Of a stretch of 64,000 bases of DNA, positions 1 through 9,700 are shown piece after piece (position 1 is the first letter of the stretch; the number at the start of each line of letters is the position of its first letter). The notes under the pieces are model-generated. The model saw nothing but the letters and a program-made list of their open reading frames with translations, had not been told where the DNA came from and did no database searches. This DNA comes from WS-7 sp035635575. GTDB lineage: Bacteria; Eisenbacteria; RBG-16-71-46; SZUA-252. The stretch lies in the NCBI GenBank assembly GCA_035635575.1, contig DASQAV010000031.1, forward strand, positions 1 through 64,000, given 5' to 3'. A program made the translations under genes and the position numbers.

Positions 1-204
1 CTTGTCGATCAGGACGATCGCCTTCACTCGATGTCCTCCGAAATCGCGCGCGGCCCTCTGCAGATGGTACTTGGCGCTCGAGAGATCGCGCTGCGCCGCG
101 CGGATCTGGGGATGCCGCTCCGCGGTCCAGGCGGTAGACCCCATGCCGAGAGCGAGTCCGAAGAGAAAGATTCCAGCCGCGAGTAGGATGCTCCGCTTTC
201 TCAC
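1..204 (-). CDS. Small secreted or membrane-anchored protein, 3' end cut by window edge
   Basis: The first 68 codons of a minus-strand gene are present and the rest lies outside the window. It starts at GTG (204..202), just behind a strong GGAGGT ribosome site at 213..208. The N-terminus is basic (RKRS) followed by a hydrophobic stretch (ILLAAGIFLFGLALG), which looks like a signal peptide or membrane anchor. A charged, probably helical segment follows (RAAQRDLSSAKYHLQRAA), then a hydrophobic strand where the window stops. I do not recognise a family. Coding is supported by the ribosome site, the signal-like start and an open frame to the edge. Confidence 0.6.
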   Translation of the reverse strand, partial: MRKRSILLAAGIFLFGLALGMGSTAWTAERHPQIRAAQRDLSSAKYHLQRAARDFGGHRVKAIVLIDK

Positions 205-421
205 ACGACCTCCTGGGTAGAGAGACAGCGTTCCTGGTGCGTCGGACGGACTGCGGGCTGAGAAGAGCACCGCCATCGCGCGGGCGTCAAGGGGCCATCG
301 TTGCCGGAACGATCCGAATGAAATCCAACCCGCCGGTGTGACGAGGCACGGGTGAGAGTGGCCCGCGGCCGCTCCTTCCGCTACGATCCGGTCCCACCGG
401 GGCATTCCCGGATCCTCATCG

Positions 422-2566
422 ATGCCAAAGACCCCACATCGCTCGCGCGGGAAGGCGGGGCGGCCCCGCGGCTCGCGCCGCCCATCTCAGGGACGGCGCC
501 CGGATTGGCTGCTCCTTGCGCTGCTCGCTCTCTCGCTCGCCATCCGCCTCTGGGGAATTCAGGACCGGCTCCCGGACGCATCGCTCGGGATCAACCTGCT
601 CGATGACACCGCCATCGAGGAGACCGACCGCACCACGGTAGGACGCGCCTGGGCGATGTGGCAGGGAGGCGCCCAGGAGGTCGATCTCAATCCACACACC
701 GGCGGATGGCCCGCGCTCAGCTTCTATCTCACACTCGCGCTCCAGTACCTCTTCAAGCTCTTCGGCTCGCTGGTGGCGGGAGGGGCCAGCCCCGCGCAGC
801 TCCAGCACCACATCGTCGGTGCGGAATCGGCGCCCTTCTATCTCTTCGCGCGGATCGTGGGCGCCTTGATCGGAACGGCGACCGTTCTTCTGACGTTCCG
901 TCTCGGCGCGTCGTGCGTCGGTCGCGGCGTGGGCTTCCTGGCCGGGCTCTTCGTGGCCATGAACCCGCTCCACGTGCTCACCTCGCAGCACGTGAGCGAT
1001 CCCAATCTTCTCGCCCTTCTTTTCGTGCTCCTCGCGGCTCCGCCGCTCCTCCGGGCCGCGGCGGGCGGAACGCTGGGCGATTCCATTCGCGCGGGCGCCA
1101 TGATCGGTCTCGCCGGAGCCTGCAAGTACGTACCGCTCGTTCTGGGGATTCTTCTCCCGGTCGTGCATGGTCTCGCCGGGAAGCCGAGCCGCGAGCGCGG
1201 AAGGATATCCTTTCTCACCGGCCCCGCGCTCTGGGCGGGCGTGGCGGCCATTCCGGCCGCGCTCTTCCTGGCATCGCCGTTTCTCTTCATCGACTGGAAG
1301 CAGACGCTCGTCGACATCACCGCTCAGAGGCGATCGCTCTTCTCGGAGTGGGTCGGCCAGTCCGCGTTCCCGCTCTCCCTACCCACGTATCTGGCGGCAT
1401 CCATCCCACACGCGATGGGGTGGCTCGCGTATCTCCTGGCGCTCGCGGGGCTCGTGCTCCTCTGGCGCATGGGGCGGACCGGACGCCTGCTGGTCCTCGT
1501 TCCGGCCCTGATCGTGCTGGCCGACGGCCTCCTCCGGGTCGCGCAGGAACGCTACGTTCTCCCGGCGCTCCCCTTCCTCTATCTCGGGACGTCGGTCGCG
1601 ATCGTGCGCGCGGCGGGACGGGCGCATGCGCGTCTCCTGCCGAACGCTCGGGCCGGAGCAGCCGCTCTCTCACCGGCGGTCCTGGCTGGCTTCCTGGCCG
1701 CCGCGGCGATCGCCTGGCCCTTTCACGAGCTCCTCGCCACCCGGCACTCCCTGGGCCTTCCCGACTCGAGGCATCTCTCCCGCCGCTGGATCCAGGAGCA
1801 CGTCCCGCGGGACGCACGCATGGTGCTCGAGCTCTACGGCCCGATCTTCGACGATGCGGAGCGCACCTTCGCGGTATGGCCGTTCTTCGCGATGCATTCG
1901 CTGGTGGGGAGTCCCGCCTATCATCCCGAATTCCTGGATGGATTCGAGTACCACGTGGCGTCGAGCGAGATCTCCCGGCGCTTCGAGAGCGAGCCCGCCC
2001 GGCATCCCGTCGAGGTCGGCTACTACCGATGGCTCCAGGAGCACGCCGGGGTCGTCTGGGAATCGGACGTCAAGACCTCGTCCGGACCGCGCATCGTGAT
2101 CCGCCGGCTCCCTCCGGGCATCAGCACCCGGGAGCAGCGCGACAGCATCTTCGCGGCGGCCATGCCCAAGCCCAGCGAGCTGGACCGCATCGAGCTCTGG
2201 TGCGTCGACTGCTCGAGGCTTTTCGCCCGATTCGGCGACTATGCCCGGAGCGAAGAATGGGCGCGCCGCGGTCTGCGCGTCGGGGTGACGTCCATGGAGC
2301 CGCAGCTGCGTGCCGGACTGGCGATGGCGCTCTGGTACCAGGGACAGCTCGACTCCGCGGACGCCGAGATCCGGGCGGCGATCGGAAAGGCGCCCCGCGA
2401 GCCCACCTTCCGCGCCGTCCACGGCGCCATCCTGTCCGAGATGGCTCGCTCCGACGAAGCCCTGGCGGAGCTGAGAAAGGCGGTCGAGCTCGATCCGAAT
2501 CATCCTCAGGCCGCGGCGGTGCGCGAGCAGATCGAGCGGATGGAGGCAGCCCGCAGGCCGCGCTGA
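422..2566 (+). CDS. GT-C family glycosyltransferase (ArnT/PMT_2-like) with C-terminal TPRs
   Basis: A 714-residue polytopic membrane protein. After a basic N-terminus (about residues 1-28) there is a hydrophobic segment and then a lumenal loop with acidic residues (LLDDTAIEETDRT), matching the position of the acidic catalytic loop in PMT/ArnT-type GT-C enzymes. About ten more membrane segments run to about residue 440. The soluble C-terminus (about 570-710) carries TPR-like helices (ARSEEWARRGLR, SDEALAELRKAVELDPNHP). Such enzymes move a sugar from a polyprenyl-phosphate donor to lipid, protein or glycan outside the cytoplasmic membrane; the acceptor cannot be read here. The gene stands alone before a receptor gene. 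A second GT-C gene lies at 15245 and two TPR-bearing relatives near 36.4 and 61.8 kb. Confidence 0.8.
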   Translation: MPKTPHRSRGKAGRPRGSRRPSQGRRPDWLLLALLALSLAIRLWGIQDRLPDASLGINLLDDTAIEETDRTTVGRAWAMWQGGAQEVDLNPHTGGWPALSFYLTLALQYLFKLFGSLVAGGASPAQLQHHIVGAESAPFYLFARIVGALIGTATVLLTFRLGASCVGRGVGFLAGLFVAMNPLHVLTSQHVSDPNLLALLFVLLAAPPLLRAAAGGTLGDSIRAGAMIGLAGACKYVPLVLGILLPVVHGLAGKPSRERGRISFLTGPALWAGVAAIPAALFLASPFLFIDWKQTLVDITAQRRSLFSEWVGQSAFPLSLPTYLAASIPHAMGWLAYLLALAGLVLLWRMGRTGRLLVLVPALIVLADGLLRVAQERYVLPALPFLYLGTSVAIVRAAGRAHARLLPNARAGAAALSPAVLAGFLAAAAIAWPFHELLATRHSLGLPDSRHLSRRWIQEHVPRDARMVLELYGPIFDDAERTFAVWPFFAMHSLVGSPAYHPEFLDGFEYHVASSEISRRFESEPARHPVEVGYYRWLQEHAGVVWESDVKTSSGPRIVIRRLPPGISTREQRDSIFAAAMPKPSELDRIELWCVDCSRLFARFGDYARSEEWARRGLRVGVTSMEPQLRAGLAMALWYQGQLDSADAEIRAAIGKAPREPTFRAVHGAILSEMARSDEALAELRKAVELDPNHPQAAAVREQIERMEAARRPR

Positions 2567-2657
2567 CGGCTCCAGCCCCTTCCCAGACCGGTATTGGCTT
2601 CTCCCGTGTATGGATGTACCCTCCGCCGTATCCCACCTCACGCCAAAGGAGGACACG

Positions 2658-5417
2658 ATGAAGCTCGTGTGCTTCGCAGGAATCGCGGCCATTCTGTTCG
2701 CGCTGGTTCCCGCCACCGCTGCCGCGCAAACGGCAACCATCACGGGTTCGGTCGTCGACAGTACCGGAGAAGCGCTCCCGTCCGCGGTCATCCGTGTCGA
2801 TGATTCCTCGCTCCGCGCCACCACGGGAGCAAACGGAGCGTACCGGATCGGAGGAGTGCCTCCTGGAGCCCACACCCTGCGCGTCTTCTTGATCGGCTAC
2901 CGCCCCACGAGCCGTGAGATCACGGTCAGCGCGGGCGACTCTATGGAAGTGACGATCACCCTCGAGCGCACGCCCATTCTCATGGCGCCCACGGAAATCG
3001 TGGTTGGATCCCGCGCCCCGCACACGGCCGCGGACGAGTTGGCCGTGCCCGTGGATGTCTACACCTCGGAGGAGATCGCCAGACAGGGAACGAGTGAGAC
3101 GACCCAGATCTTGCAGTCGTTGTCTCCCTCGGTGAACTTCCCGCGGCAGAGTGTCACCGACGCGACCGACGTCGTACGTCCCTTCACCCTTCGCGGCCTC
3201 AGTCCCGACCATACACTCGTTCTGGTGAACGGCGCGCGGCGGCATCAGACCGCGCTGGTCAACACGTTCGCCTACGGTACCGGGGCGGGCTCGAGCGGCG
3301 TGGATATGAACGCGATTCCGGCGAGCGCCATCGACCGGATCGAGGTGCTGCGCGATGGCGCGTCCGCGCAATACGGCTCCGATGCCATCGCCGGAGTTGT
3401 GAATGTTGTCACGAAGAAGGGGCGCTTCACGCCGTTCGTGAACGTGACTGGCGGCAGGTACACACCGAGAGATTACGGCGACGACGGAACGACGGTGGAT
3501 GTCAATGGCGGATGGGGAGTCGGAGTGGGGTCGGGCTCTCTCGCGCTCTTCGGAGAATTCCTCGACCGCCAGCCCACGAATCGGGCCTGGGCGGATCCTT
3601 TCGATACGAGCGGAAACGGCCTGGCGGATTCGGTGAACAGCCAAGGCCAGGTGGTGATCAAGCGCAATCCGGTGCCCCAGCCGAATCATCACTGGGGAGA
3701 CGGTCTCGAGAAGGACATCCTGACCTACGGCGACCTTCGCCTGCCGATCAGCGAGAGCGGTGCCAATCAGATTTACGCCCATGGCGGATACAGCTACCGC
3801 AAGGGCACAGGGGACGGATTCCGGCGGTACGCCGGCAGCGATCGGAACTGGCCGCAGATCTATCCGCTGGGTTATCTGCCTGAGTTCAACCCGAACGTGA
3901 CCGACTATTCGCTGACGGGCGGTGTTTGGGTGCGTCCGGCAGGCTGGTCGGTCGACGCGGGAGCTTCCTACGGACACAACGAGTTCGAATACAACCTGCG
4001 CCATACGCTCAACGTGTCCCTGGGTCCCAGACTCGATGTCCCAACGGCGCCCGGGCCCGACGGGATCCTCGGAAATTCAGACGATCCTGGAATCCCGAAC
4101 CAGACCTCGTTCTTTGCCGGAAGACTGAAGCGTGGCGAGGCCATCGTGTCCGTGAACGCGTCCAGACCAGTCAAGGTGGGATTGGCGGAACCGCTCAACC
4201 TCGCTCTCGGGGTCTCCAACCGGTACGAGCGCTGGCAGATCGTGCAAGGAGAGCGCGCCTCCTGGATCGACGGTGGGGATACGACGCAGACCGGAGGCGA
4301 GGCGGACGCGGGATCGCAGGTATTTCCAGGCTTTGCTCCTTCCGACGAGTCGAATTCCAGGCGAAACAATGTCGCAGGCTATGCCGACGTCGAAGCTCAC
4401 CTCACGCCCAAGCTGCTGGCCGACGTGGCGGGACGTTTCGAGCACTACAGCGATTTCGGTTCCGTGTTCACGGGGAAAGCCGCGGCACGTCTTCAGCCGA
4501 CGGAGCGAGTCACGCTTCGGGCTGCAGCGAGCACGGGCTTCCGCGCTCCCGGGCTGGGGCAGGTCCATTTCAGCAAGATCGTGACCAACTTCATCGGGGG
4601 CGTGCCCGAGGAGATCGGAATCTTTCCGGTCGATCATCCAGCCTCGCGCCTGCTCGGTTCCAAGCCGCTCAAGGAAGAGAAATCGGTGAACCTCAGCGCG
4701 GGGCTCGCCGTGAGTCCCCGCGACAACGTCACGATCACGGCGGATTATTTCAACATCAAGATCAACGACAGGATCCTGCTCGGAGCCACCTTCGACGACG
4801 ACACGACGCGCGCGATCCTGACCGCCGGGGGCTTCAGCGGGATCTCGGGGGTGCAGTATTTCACGAACGGGCTCGACACCCGGACCCAGGGAGTCGATCT
4901 GACCACCGATTGGCGCGTGTCGGCCGGTGGGTCCAAGAAGGTTGGACTTACCGCAGGCGTGAATTACACGAAGAACAGGATCACCCGGGTCGATCCGATT
5001 CCGGCGGTTCTTGCGACCTCGAGCGAGCCGGGGCTACTCGATGTCGTGACCCGGGTCGCGATCGAGGAGGAGCGCCCGGACTGGCGCGGGACCCTGTCCG
5101 CCGACTATTCAACGGGAGAGGTTCACGCGCTGGGCCGCGGCTCCTACTACGGGAAGTTCGCCTCGGCACAGCCGGGGTACTGCGACGCGTGCCGCGAGAC
5201 CTATGGAGCGAAAACGATTTTCGACGCAGAGCTGGGGTATCGCTTCAGCTCGATGGATCTGTCCTTTGGGGCGCGCAACATCTTCGACACGTACCCGGAT
5301 CATCCGAAGCTGGATGCCAACAATAACTTCGGAGTATTTCCGTGGGCGGCAGCGTCACCCTTCGGATACAACGGCCGTTATGTCTACGTCCGATCGGCCA
5401 TCCCGCTGACGAGATAG
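2658..5417 (+). CDS. TonB-dependent outer-membrane receptor
   Basis: A 919-residue receptor. I start it at the ATG at 2658 because AAAGGAGG lies just upstream and a signal peptide follows at once (MKLVCFAGIAAILFALVPAT). Domains in order: signal, a carboxypeptidase-regulatory-like fold (about 24-105; TITGSVVDSTGEALPSAVIR), a plug (about 120-260) with the hallmark stretches RGLSPDHTLVLVNG and IEVLRDGASAQYGSDAIAGV, then a barrel of over 600 residues ending in a strand (GRYVYVRSAIPLT). It would import a large substrate powered by TonB-ExbBD, none of which is in the window. The substrate is unknown and no uptake genes adjoin. It converges with the next gene, the stop codons being only a few bases apart. 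Confidence 0.93.
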   Translation: MKLVCFAGIAAILFALVPATAAAQTATITGSVVDSTGEALPSAVIRVDDSSLRATTGANGAYRIGGVPPGAHTLRVFLIGYRPTSREITVSAGDSMEVTITLERTPILMAPTEIVVGSRAPHTAADELAVPVDVYTSEEIARQGTSETTQILQSLSPSVNFPRQSVTDATDVVRPFTLRGLSPDHTLVLVNGARRHQTALVNTFAYGTGAGSSGVDMNAIPASAIDRIEVLRDGASAQYGSDAIAGVVNVVTKKGRFTPFVNVTGGRYTPRDYGDDGTTVDVNGGWGVGVGSGSLALFGEFLDRQPTNRAWADPFDTSGNGLADSVNSQGQVVIKRNPVPQPNHHWGDGLEKDILTYGDLRLPISESGANQIYAHGGYSYRKGTGDGFRRYAGSDRNWPQIYPLGYLPEFNPNVTDYSLTGGVWVRPAGWSVDAGASYGHNEFEYNLRHTLNVSLGPRLDVPTAPGPDGILGNSDDPGIPNQTSFFAGRLKRGEAIVSVNASRPVKVGLAEPLNLALGVSNRYERWQIVQGERASWIDGGDTTQTGGEADAGSQVFPGFAPSDESNSRRNNVAGYADVEAHLTPKLLADVAGRFEHYSDFGSVFTGKAAARLQPTERVTLRAAASTGFRAPGLGQVHFSKIVTNFIGGVPEEIGIFPVDHPASRLLGSKPLKEEKSVNLSAGLAVSPRDNVTITADYFNIKINDRILLGATFDDDTTRAILTAGGFSGISGVQYFTNGLDTRTQGVDLTTDWRVSAGGSKKVGLTAGVNYTKNRITRVDPIPAVLATSSEPGLLDVVTRVAIEEERPDWRGTLSADYSTGEVHALGRGSYYGKFASAQPGYCDACRETYGAKTIFDAELGYRFSSMDLSFGARNIFDTYPDHPKLDANNNFGVFPWAAASPFGYNGRYVYVRSAIPLTR

Positions 5418-5426
5418 GAGGCGAAG

Positions 5427-5993
5427 TCACGCATCGTGTACGGCACCCTCCTTGCGGACTTCCGGCTCCTTCCGCGCCTTCGATTGCCCGACGACGATGT
5501 ACGTGACGGTGTCCCAGGCGTTGTGAATTCCAATGAAGAGCAGTAGTAGGGCGGCGGCGCCAACGGCGAACATTGCGGTCGATGGATCGTGCTTGAGCTG
5601 GATGGACCCGGCGAGAATCGCGACATAGGCGGCACAGGGGAGCACCGCGTGCCACACCCAGTCCTCGGCAACCGGCTTGTAATCGTCTTGCCGCACGGCG
5701 CGCACCACGGTGAGAACGGCATACACGGTCCCCGCGACGCCGACCGTACCCAAGGTGAGCGCGGCGCCGGAGAGCCCGTGCCAGGGAGAGCTGAGGATGG
5801 CGGCTAGAAGGAGGACGGCGGAGAAGTGTACGACCGTGGGTGTGCCGAACGCGGAGATCTGACGGCCGCTGCCCTGCATCCCTTGTTCGGCGATCAGCGC
5901 CATCACCACGAACTGAAGCCCGGTGAGGCCGCCGGCCGAGGAGCCCACGATGACGTAGAAGCTCTCCCAGGCAACGAACGGGGAAGCGTGCAT
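5427..5993 (-). CDS. Hypothetical multi-pass membrane protein
   Basis: A 188-residue integral membrane protein with about five hydrophobic segments (for example FYVIVGSSAGGLTGLQFVVM near residues 12-31, then about 54-68, 76-94, 112-128 and 138-155) and a charged C-terminal tail (KARKEPEVRKEGAVHDA). I do not know its function. It starts at ATG 5993 with no clear ribosome site and faces the divergent gene at 6038 across only 44 bases, so their promoters must overlap or one mRNA is leaderless. Membrane topology, an open frame and the absence of a better overlapping frame support coding. Confidence 0.75.
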   Translation of the reverse strand: MHASPFVAWESFYVIVGSSAGGLTGLQFVVMALIAEQGMQGSGRQISAFGTPTVVHFSAVLLLAAILSSPWHGLSGAALTLGTVGVAGTVYAVLTVVRAVRQDDYKPVAEDWVWHAVLPCAAYVAILAGSIQLKHDPSTAMFAVGAAALLLLFIGIHNAWDTVTYIVVGQSKARKEPEVRKEGAVHDA

Positions 5994-6037
5994 GGCCGGG
6001 AGAGTACCGCCTTGTCAGCCGCGTCCACCACACCGTA

Positions 6038-6718
6038 ATGTGTGCGCCCGTGGCACTCCTTTTCCGTGACCGAAGCGCGGCGCAGGCAGGCGGCTACGTC
6101 CTGATCGTCGCGGCGATCCTCGTGGCGGTCGGGCTCGTCTTCCATCCGGTCCCCGCCGGCGGGTTCGAGGAGAAGCCCTCCGTGCTGCAGAACACGCCCT
6201 GGTGGGGGCCCATCCACGTCGCGATCGCTCTGGGATTCGTCCTCTGCGTCCTCGGCGCGATGCTCCTCCTCGTGGGGGGAGGCACGCTCACGCAGGATTG
6301 GGCGATGGCGCTCGCGTGGGGCTCGATGACCGTGGGGATGACCTTCTTCGCGGGAGTCGCGCTGATCAACGGGTGGGTGATGCACTTCCTGGTCGCGCGC
6401 GGAGCCCCTCAGTCCGATCCCGTTCTGTACGCCGCGTTCAACCGTCTCCTCATCGGCTACGGCTGGCTGGGAAATCCGCTCTTTCTCCTCGGGCTCACCG
6501 CTCTCGCCGCGTCCGAAGTCCGCAGCCGTCACCTCGGCCTTCCGCGCTGGGCGGCGTGGTTCGGCCTCTGCGTCAGCGTGCTTTCCTGGGGACGCGGGAT
6601 CGGATCCGCGACCGGACTCTATTTTCTCGAGCCGCTCATCTTCGCGAACGTACCCGCGTTTCTATGGCTCGGTTACGTGGGTTTGCACGTGGCGAGGGCG
6701 GCGCACCGCAATGCTTAA
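6038..6718 (+). CDS. Hypothetical multi-pass membrane protein
   Basis: A 226-residue protein with six or seven hydrophobic segments (YVLIVAAILVAVGLVFHPVP near the N-terminus, then WWGPIHVAIALGFVLCVLGA, and others to about residue 218). I cannot assign a family beyond a generic polytopic membrane protein. It starts at ATG 6038; a GTG at 6050 is an alternative, and neither has a clear ribosome site. It diverges from the membrane protein on the other strand at 5427-5993. It ends just before the strong promoter of the next gene, so it is probably a separate transcription unit. Confidence 0.72.
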   Translation: MCAPVALLFRDRSAAQAGGYVLIVAAILVAVGLVFHPVPAGGFEEKPSVLQNTPWWGPIHVAIALGFVLCVLGAMLLLVGGGTLTQDWAMALAWGSMTVGMTFFAGVALINGWVMHFLVARGAPQSDPVLYAAFNRLLIGYGWLGNPLFLLGLTALAASEVRSRHLGLPRWAAWFGLCVSVLSWGRGIGSATGLYFLEPLIFANVPAFLWLGYVGLHVARAAHRNA

Positions 6719-6721
6719 CCC

Positions 6722-6750
6722 TTGACATCATTGTAATTACGGCGTATACT
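6722..6750 (+). promoter_or_regulatory. Near-consensus sigma-70 promoter, probably giving a leaderless mRNA
   Basis: A perfect -35 box TTGACA (6722-6727) and a -10 box TATACT (6745-6750) are separated by exactly 17 bases, the best promoter match in the window. Transcription should begin around 6757-6759. The ATG at 6753 would then lie upstream of the mRNA 5' end, while the in-frame GTG at 6759 would lie at it. Confidence 0.75.
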
Positions 6751-6752
6751 CC

Positions 6753-9700
6753 ATGGCTGTGCTGAACCCCCGCCACAGCCAATTTCTTCCGCTTGCTCTC
6801 GGAATCGCCCTCTCGGCCGCCCAACTCCTGAGTTCATCTCCGGCGCTCGCGGAATCGGAATCCGGTGAGAAAGTGCGGCTGGTCCTTCCCGCGAAGGGCA
6901 GAGCGACGGACGCGAGACGCATCAACGCGGCAGGACAAGCGGTGGTGAACTTCGGCGAGATGTCACGTCGGGAGGAGCTGCTCGGGCCCCGGAAGGGCGA
7001 GATTCGCGCGAAGGTCATGGAGGAGCTGGAGGAGCCCGAAGAGCCGTTCTCCCCGTACGCGCCTCCATCCATCGAGCTTTCGCCGCTTCGGCCCGGGTCC
7101 ATCCAGTCTCCCTCGGGAATCCAGGTGGTTTCGCCCTCGCCCACGCAGAGCTTCATGGGCCTCGACGACATCGCGATGGTGGATTCGCTCTACATCGTCA
7201 TTCCGCCCGATTGCGGCGGAGCGGTGGGGCTGACGAAAGTCATGTCGGGGCTCAACAACAACTACCGCGTCTTCAACAAGGCGGACGGATCGGTGGTCAG
7301 CACGGTGGGGACGGCGACCTTCTGGGCGCCGTCCGGCGAGACCGCGCTGAATGGGCTCACCGACCCGCGCACGCTCTACGATCCCTACAACAACCGCTGG
7401 ATCGCGGTCATGCAGACGGTCGGGTTGTCCGGGGACATCCTTCTCGGTGTCTCGCAGACCAGCGACCCCAATGGGGCCTGGTTCCTCTACCGCTTCGCGA
7501 TCGGCTTCCAGATCGATTTCCCGATCGTGGGCTTCAACAAGAACTGGATCTCGATCTCGATCAATCGCTACAGCAACGCCGGGTTGTTCCAGCGGGGGAT
7601 CAATCTCGTGGTCGACTACGGGCAAGCCCGAGCCGGAGTGGGCACCGGCATCCTATTCACCCTCGCAACGAATACCCACTTCTGCAGCGCACCCACGGCC
7701 ACGTACTCCGCGACCGAGGACACGCTCTTCGTGATCACGCACCTCACCAGCACCGGCCCCACGTACAGCGTCGACCTCATCACTGGCACCCCGTCGGTGC
7801 CGGTCTACACCTCGGGTGCGGCGCTGACGAGGCCCGGCGGGGCGTGGGCGCAGCCGACGCTGCCTAATAGTCAGGTCCTTCCCCAGAGCGCCCCGAACTC
7901 GGGCACGAGCGCCTGCAGTCCTCCCTGCGTGATCGAAACACAGGATTCCCAGGTGCGCTCGGCTCCCGTCTACCGGGGAGGCTCCCTCTACTACACGCAA
8001 ACGATCGGGCTTCCCGCCGTTACCCTGTCGCACACCGCCGTCCAGTGGACGAAGCTCAACGCCACGGGCGGCGCTTTCCAGGACGGCGGGCGCATCGAGG
8101 ATCCCACCGCGACCGCGACCAACGGAGGGAAGTGGTACGCGTTCCCGCACATCGCCAACAACTCGGTCGGCGATTTCATCGTCGGGTACTCGCAGTTCTC
8201 CTCGGCGCAGCACCCATCGGCGGGATACTCGATGCACCTCAACGGAGATGCCGCGGGAAGCCTTCGCGATCCTCTGATCTACAAGGCGGGCGAGGACTAC
8301 TATCACAAGGACTTCGGCTCGGGCCGGAACCGCTGGGGGGATTTCAGCCAGGCGCAGGTGGATCCCTCCGATGACAAGACCCTGTGGGTGGTGCAGGAAT
8401 ACGGAAAGAATCGCACGGGTACGAACGACGGCACGACGGGTGCGAACTCCAGCCGGTGGTCGACCTACTGGGCGAGCGTCGCCGGAGTGCCGACGGTCAC
8501 GCTGGCTCCGGGTCCGAGCCTGAGCGAAGGGAACGCCGGCAACACGGCGTTCCAGTTCACCGTCAACTTCTCGAATCCACCGCCGCTGCCCATGACGGTG
8601 AATTATCAGACCTCGGACGGCACCGCGACGGTCGCCGACAACGACTATCAATCGGCGACGGGCACGCTGGCGGTTCCTCCCGGCACTCCAAGCGGCCTCA
8701 TCACGATCAACGTCATCGGGGACACGAAGGTCGAGCCCAACGAGACGTTCACGCTCACGCTCACCGGCGCGGCCAACGGCGTCATCGGCTCACCGAACAC
8801 CGCGACCGGAACGATCCTGAACGACGACACCTATACGATCACGGCGTCGGCGGGGGCGAACGGTTCGATCAGCCCCAGCGGCGCCGTGAGCGTGCCTCCG
8901 GGAGGAACGCAGGCGTTCACCATCACTCCGAACGCCTGCTACCACGTCGCGGACGTGCTCGTGGACGGCGTTTCGGCCGGGGCGGTCACGAGCTTCACCT
9001 TCTCGTCCGTGGCGGCGAGCCACACGATCGCCGCGAGCTTCGCGATCGATACTTTCGTCATCACCGCCTCGGCGGGGAGCGGCGGGTCCATCGCTCCATC
9101 CGGCCCGGTCGCCGTGAATTGCGGCGCGAGCCAGGCCTTCACGATCACTCCCGACGCCAGTCACACGATCTCGGACGTCCTGGTGGACGGGGCCTCGGTG
9201 GGTACTGTGGCGGCGTTCACGTTCACCAATGTGACGGCGGCCCACACCATCAGCGCCACGTTTGCCGCGGCCAGCTTCATCATCACGGCGTCCGCGGGCA
9301 CCGGCGGCACGATCAGCCCCAGCGGGGCGGTCTCCGTGCCGTCCGGCCAGGACCAGATGTTCACGATCGCGCCGGGTCCCTGCTATCACGTCGACGACGT
9401 GCTGGTGGATGGATCCTCGGTGGGAGCGATGACGGCATACACGTTCCCGGCGGTGTCCGCGAATCACTCGATCGCGGCTGCCTTCGCGCCGGATCGATTG
9501 CTCTCGATCGGCGACGTGATCGCCTACGAGGGAAACACCGGGACCACCGATTTCGATTTCCCCGTCCGGCTGTCGGGACCCTGCTCCGAAGAGGTGGACG
9601 TGATCTGGAAGACGGTGGACGGGACCGCCACCGCTTCGAGCGGCGACTTCGTGGCAGACTCGACGGCACTGGCGCTGGCTCCGGGCGCGACGTCGGGAAC

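Noticed and set aside
8832..9497. Regular repeats that could suggest a CRISPR array
   Set aside because: Units are 222 bases, in frame, and encode an InlB-like fold. There are no short repeat-spacer units or cas genes.
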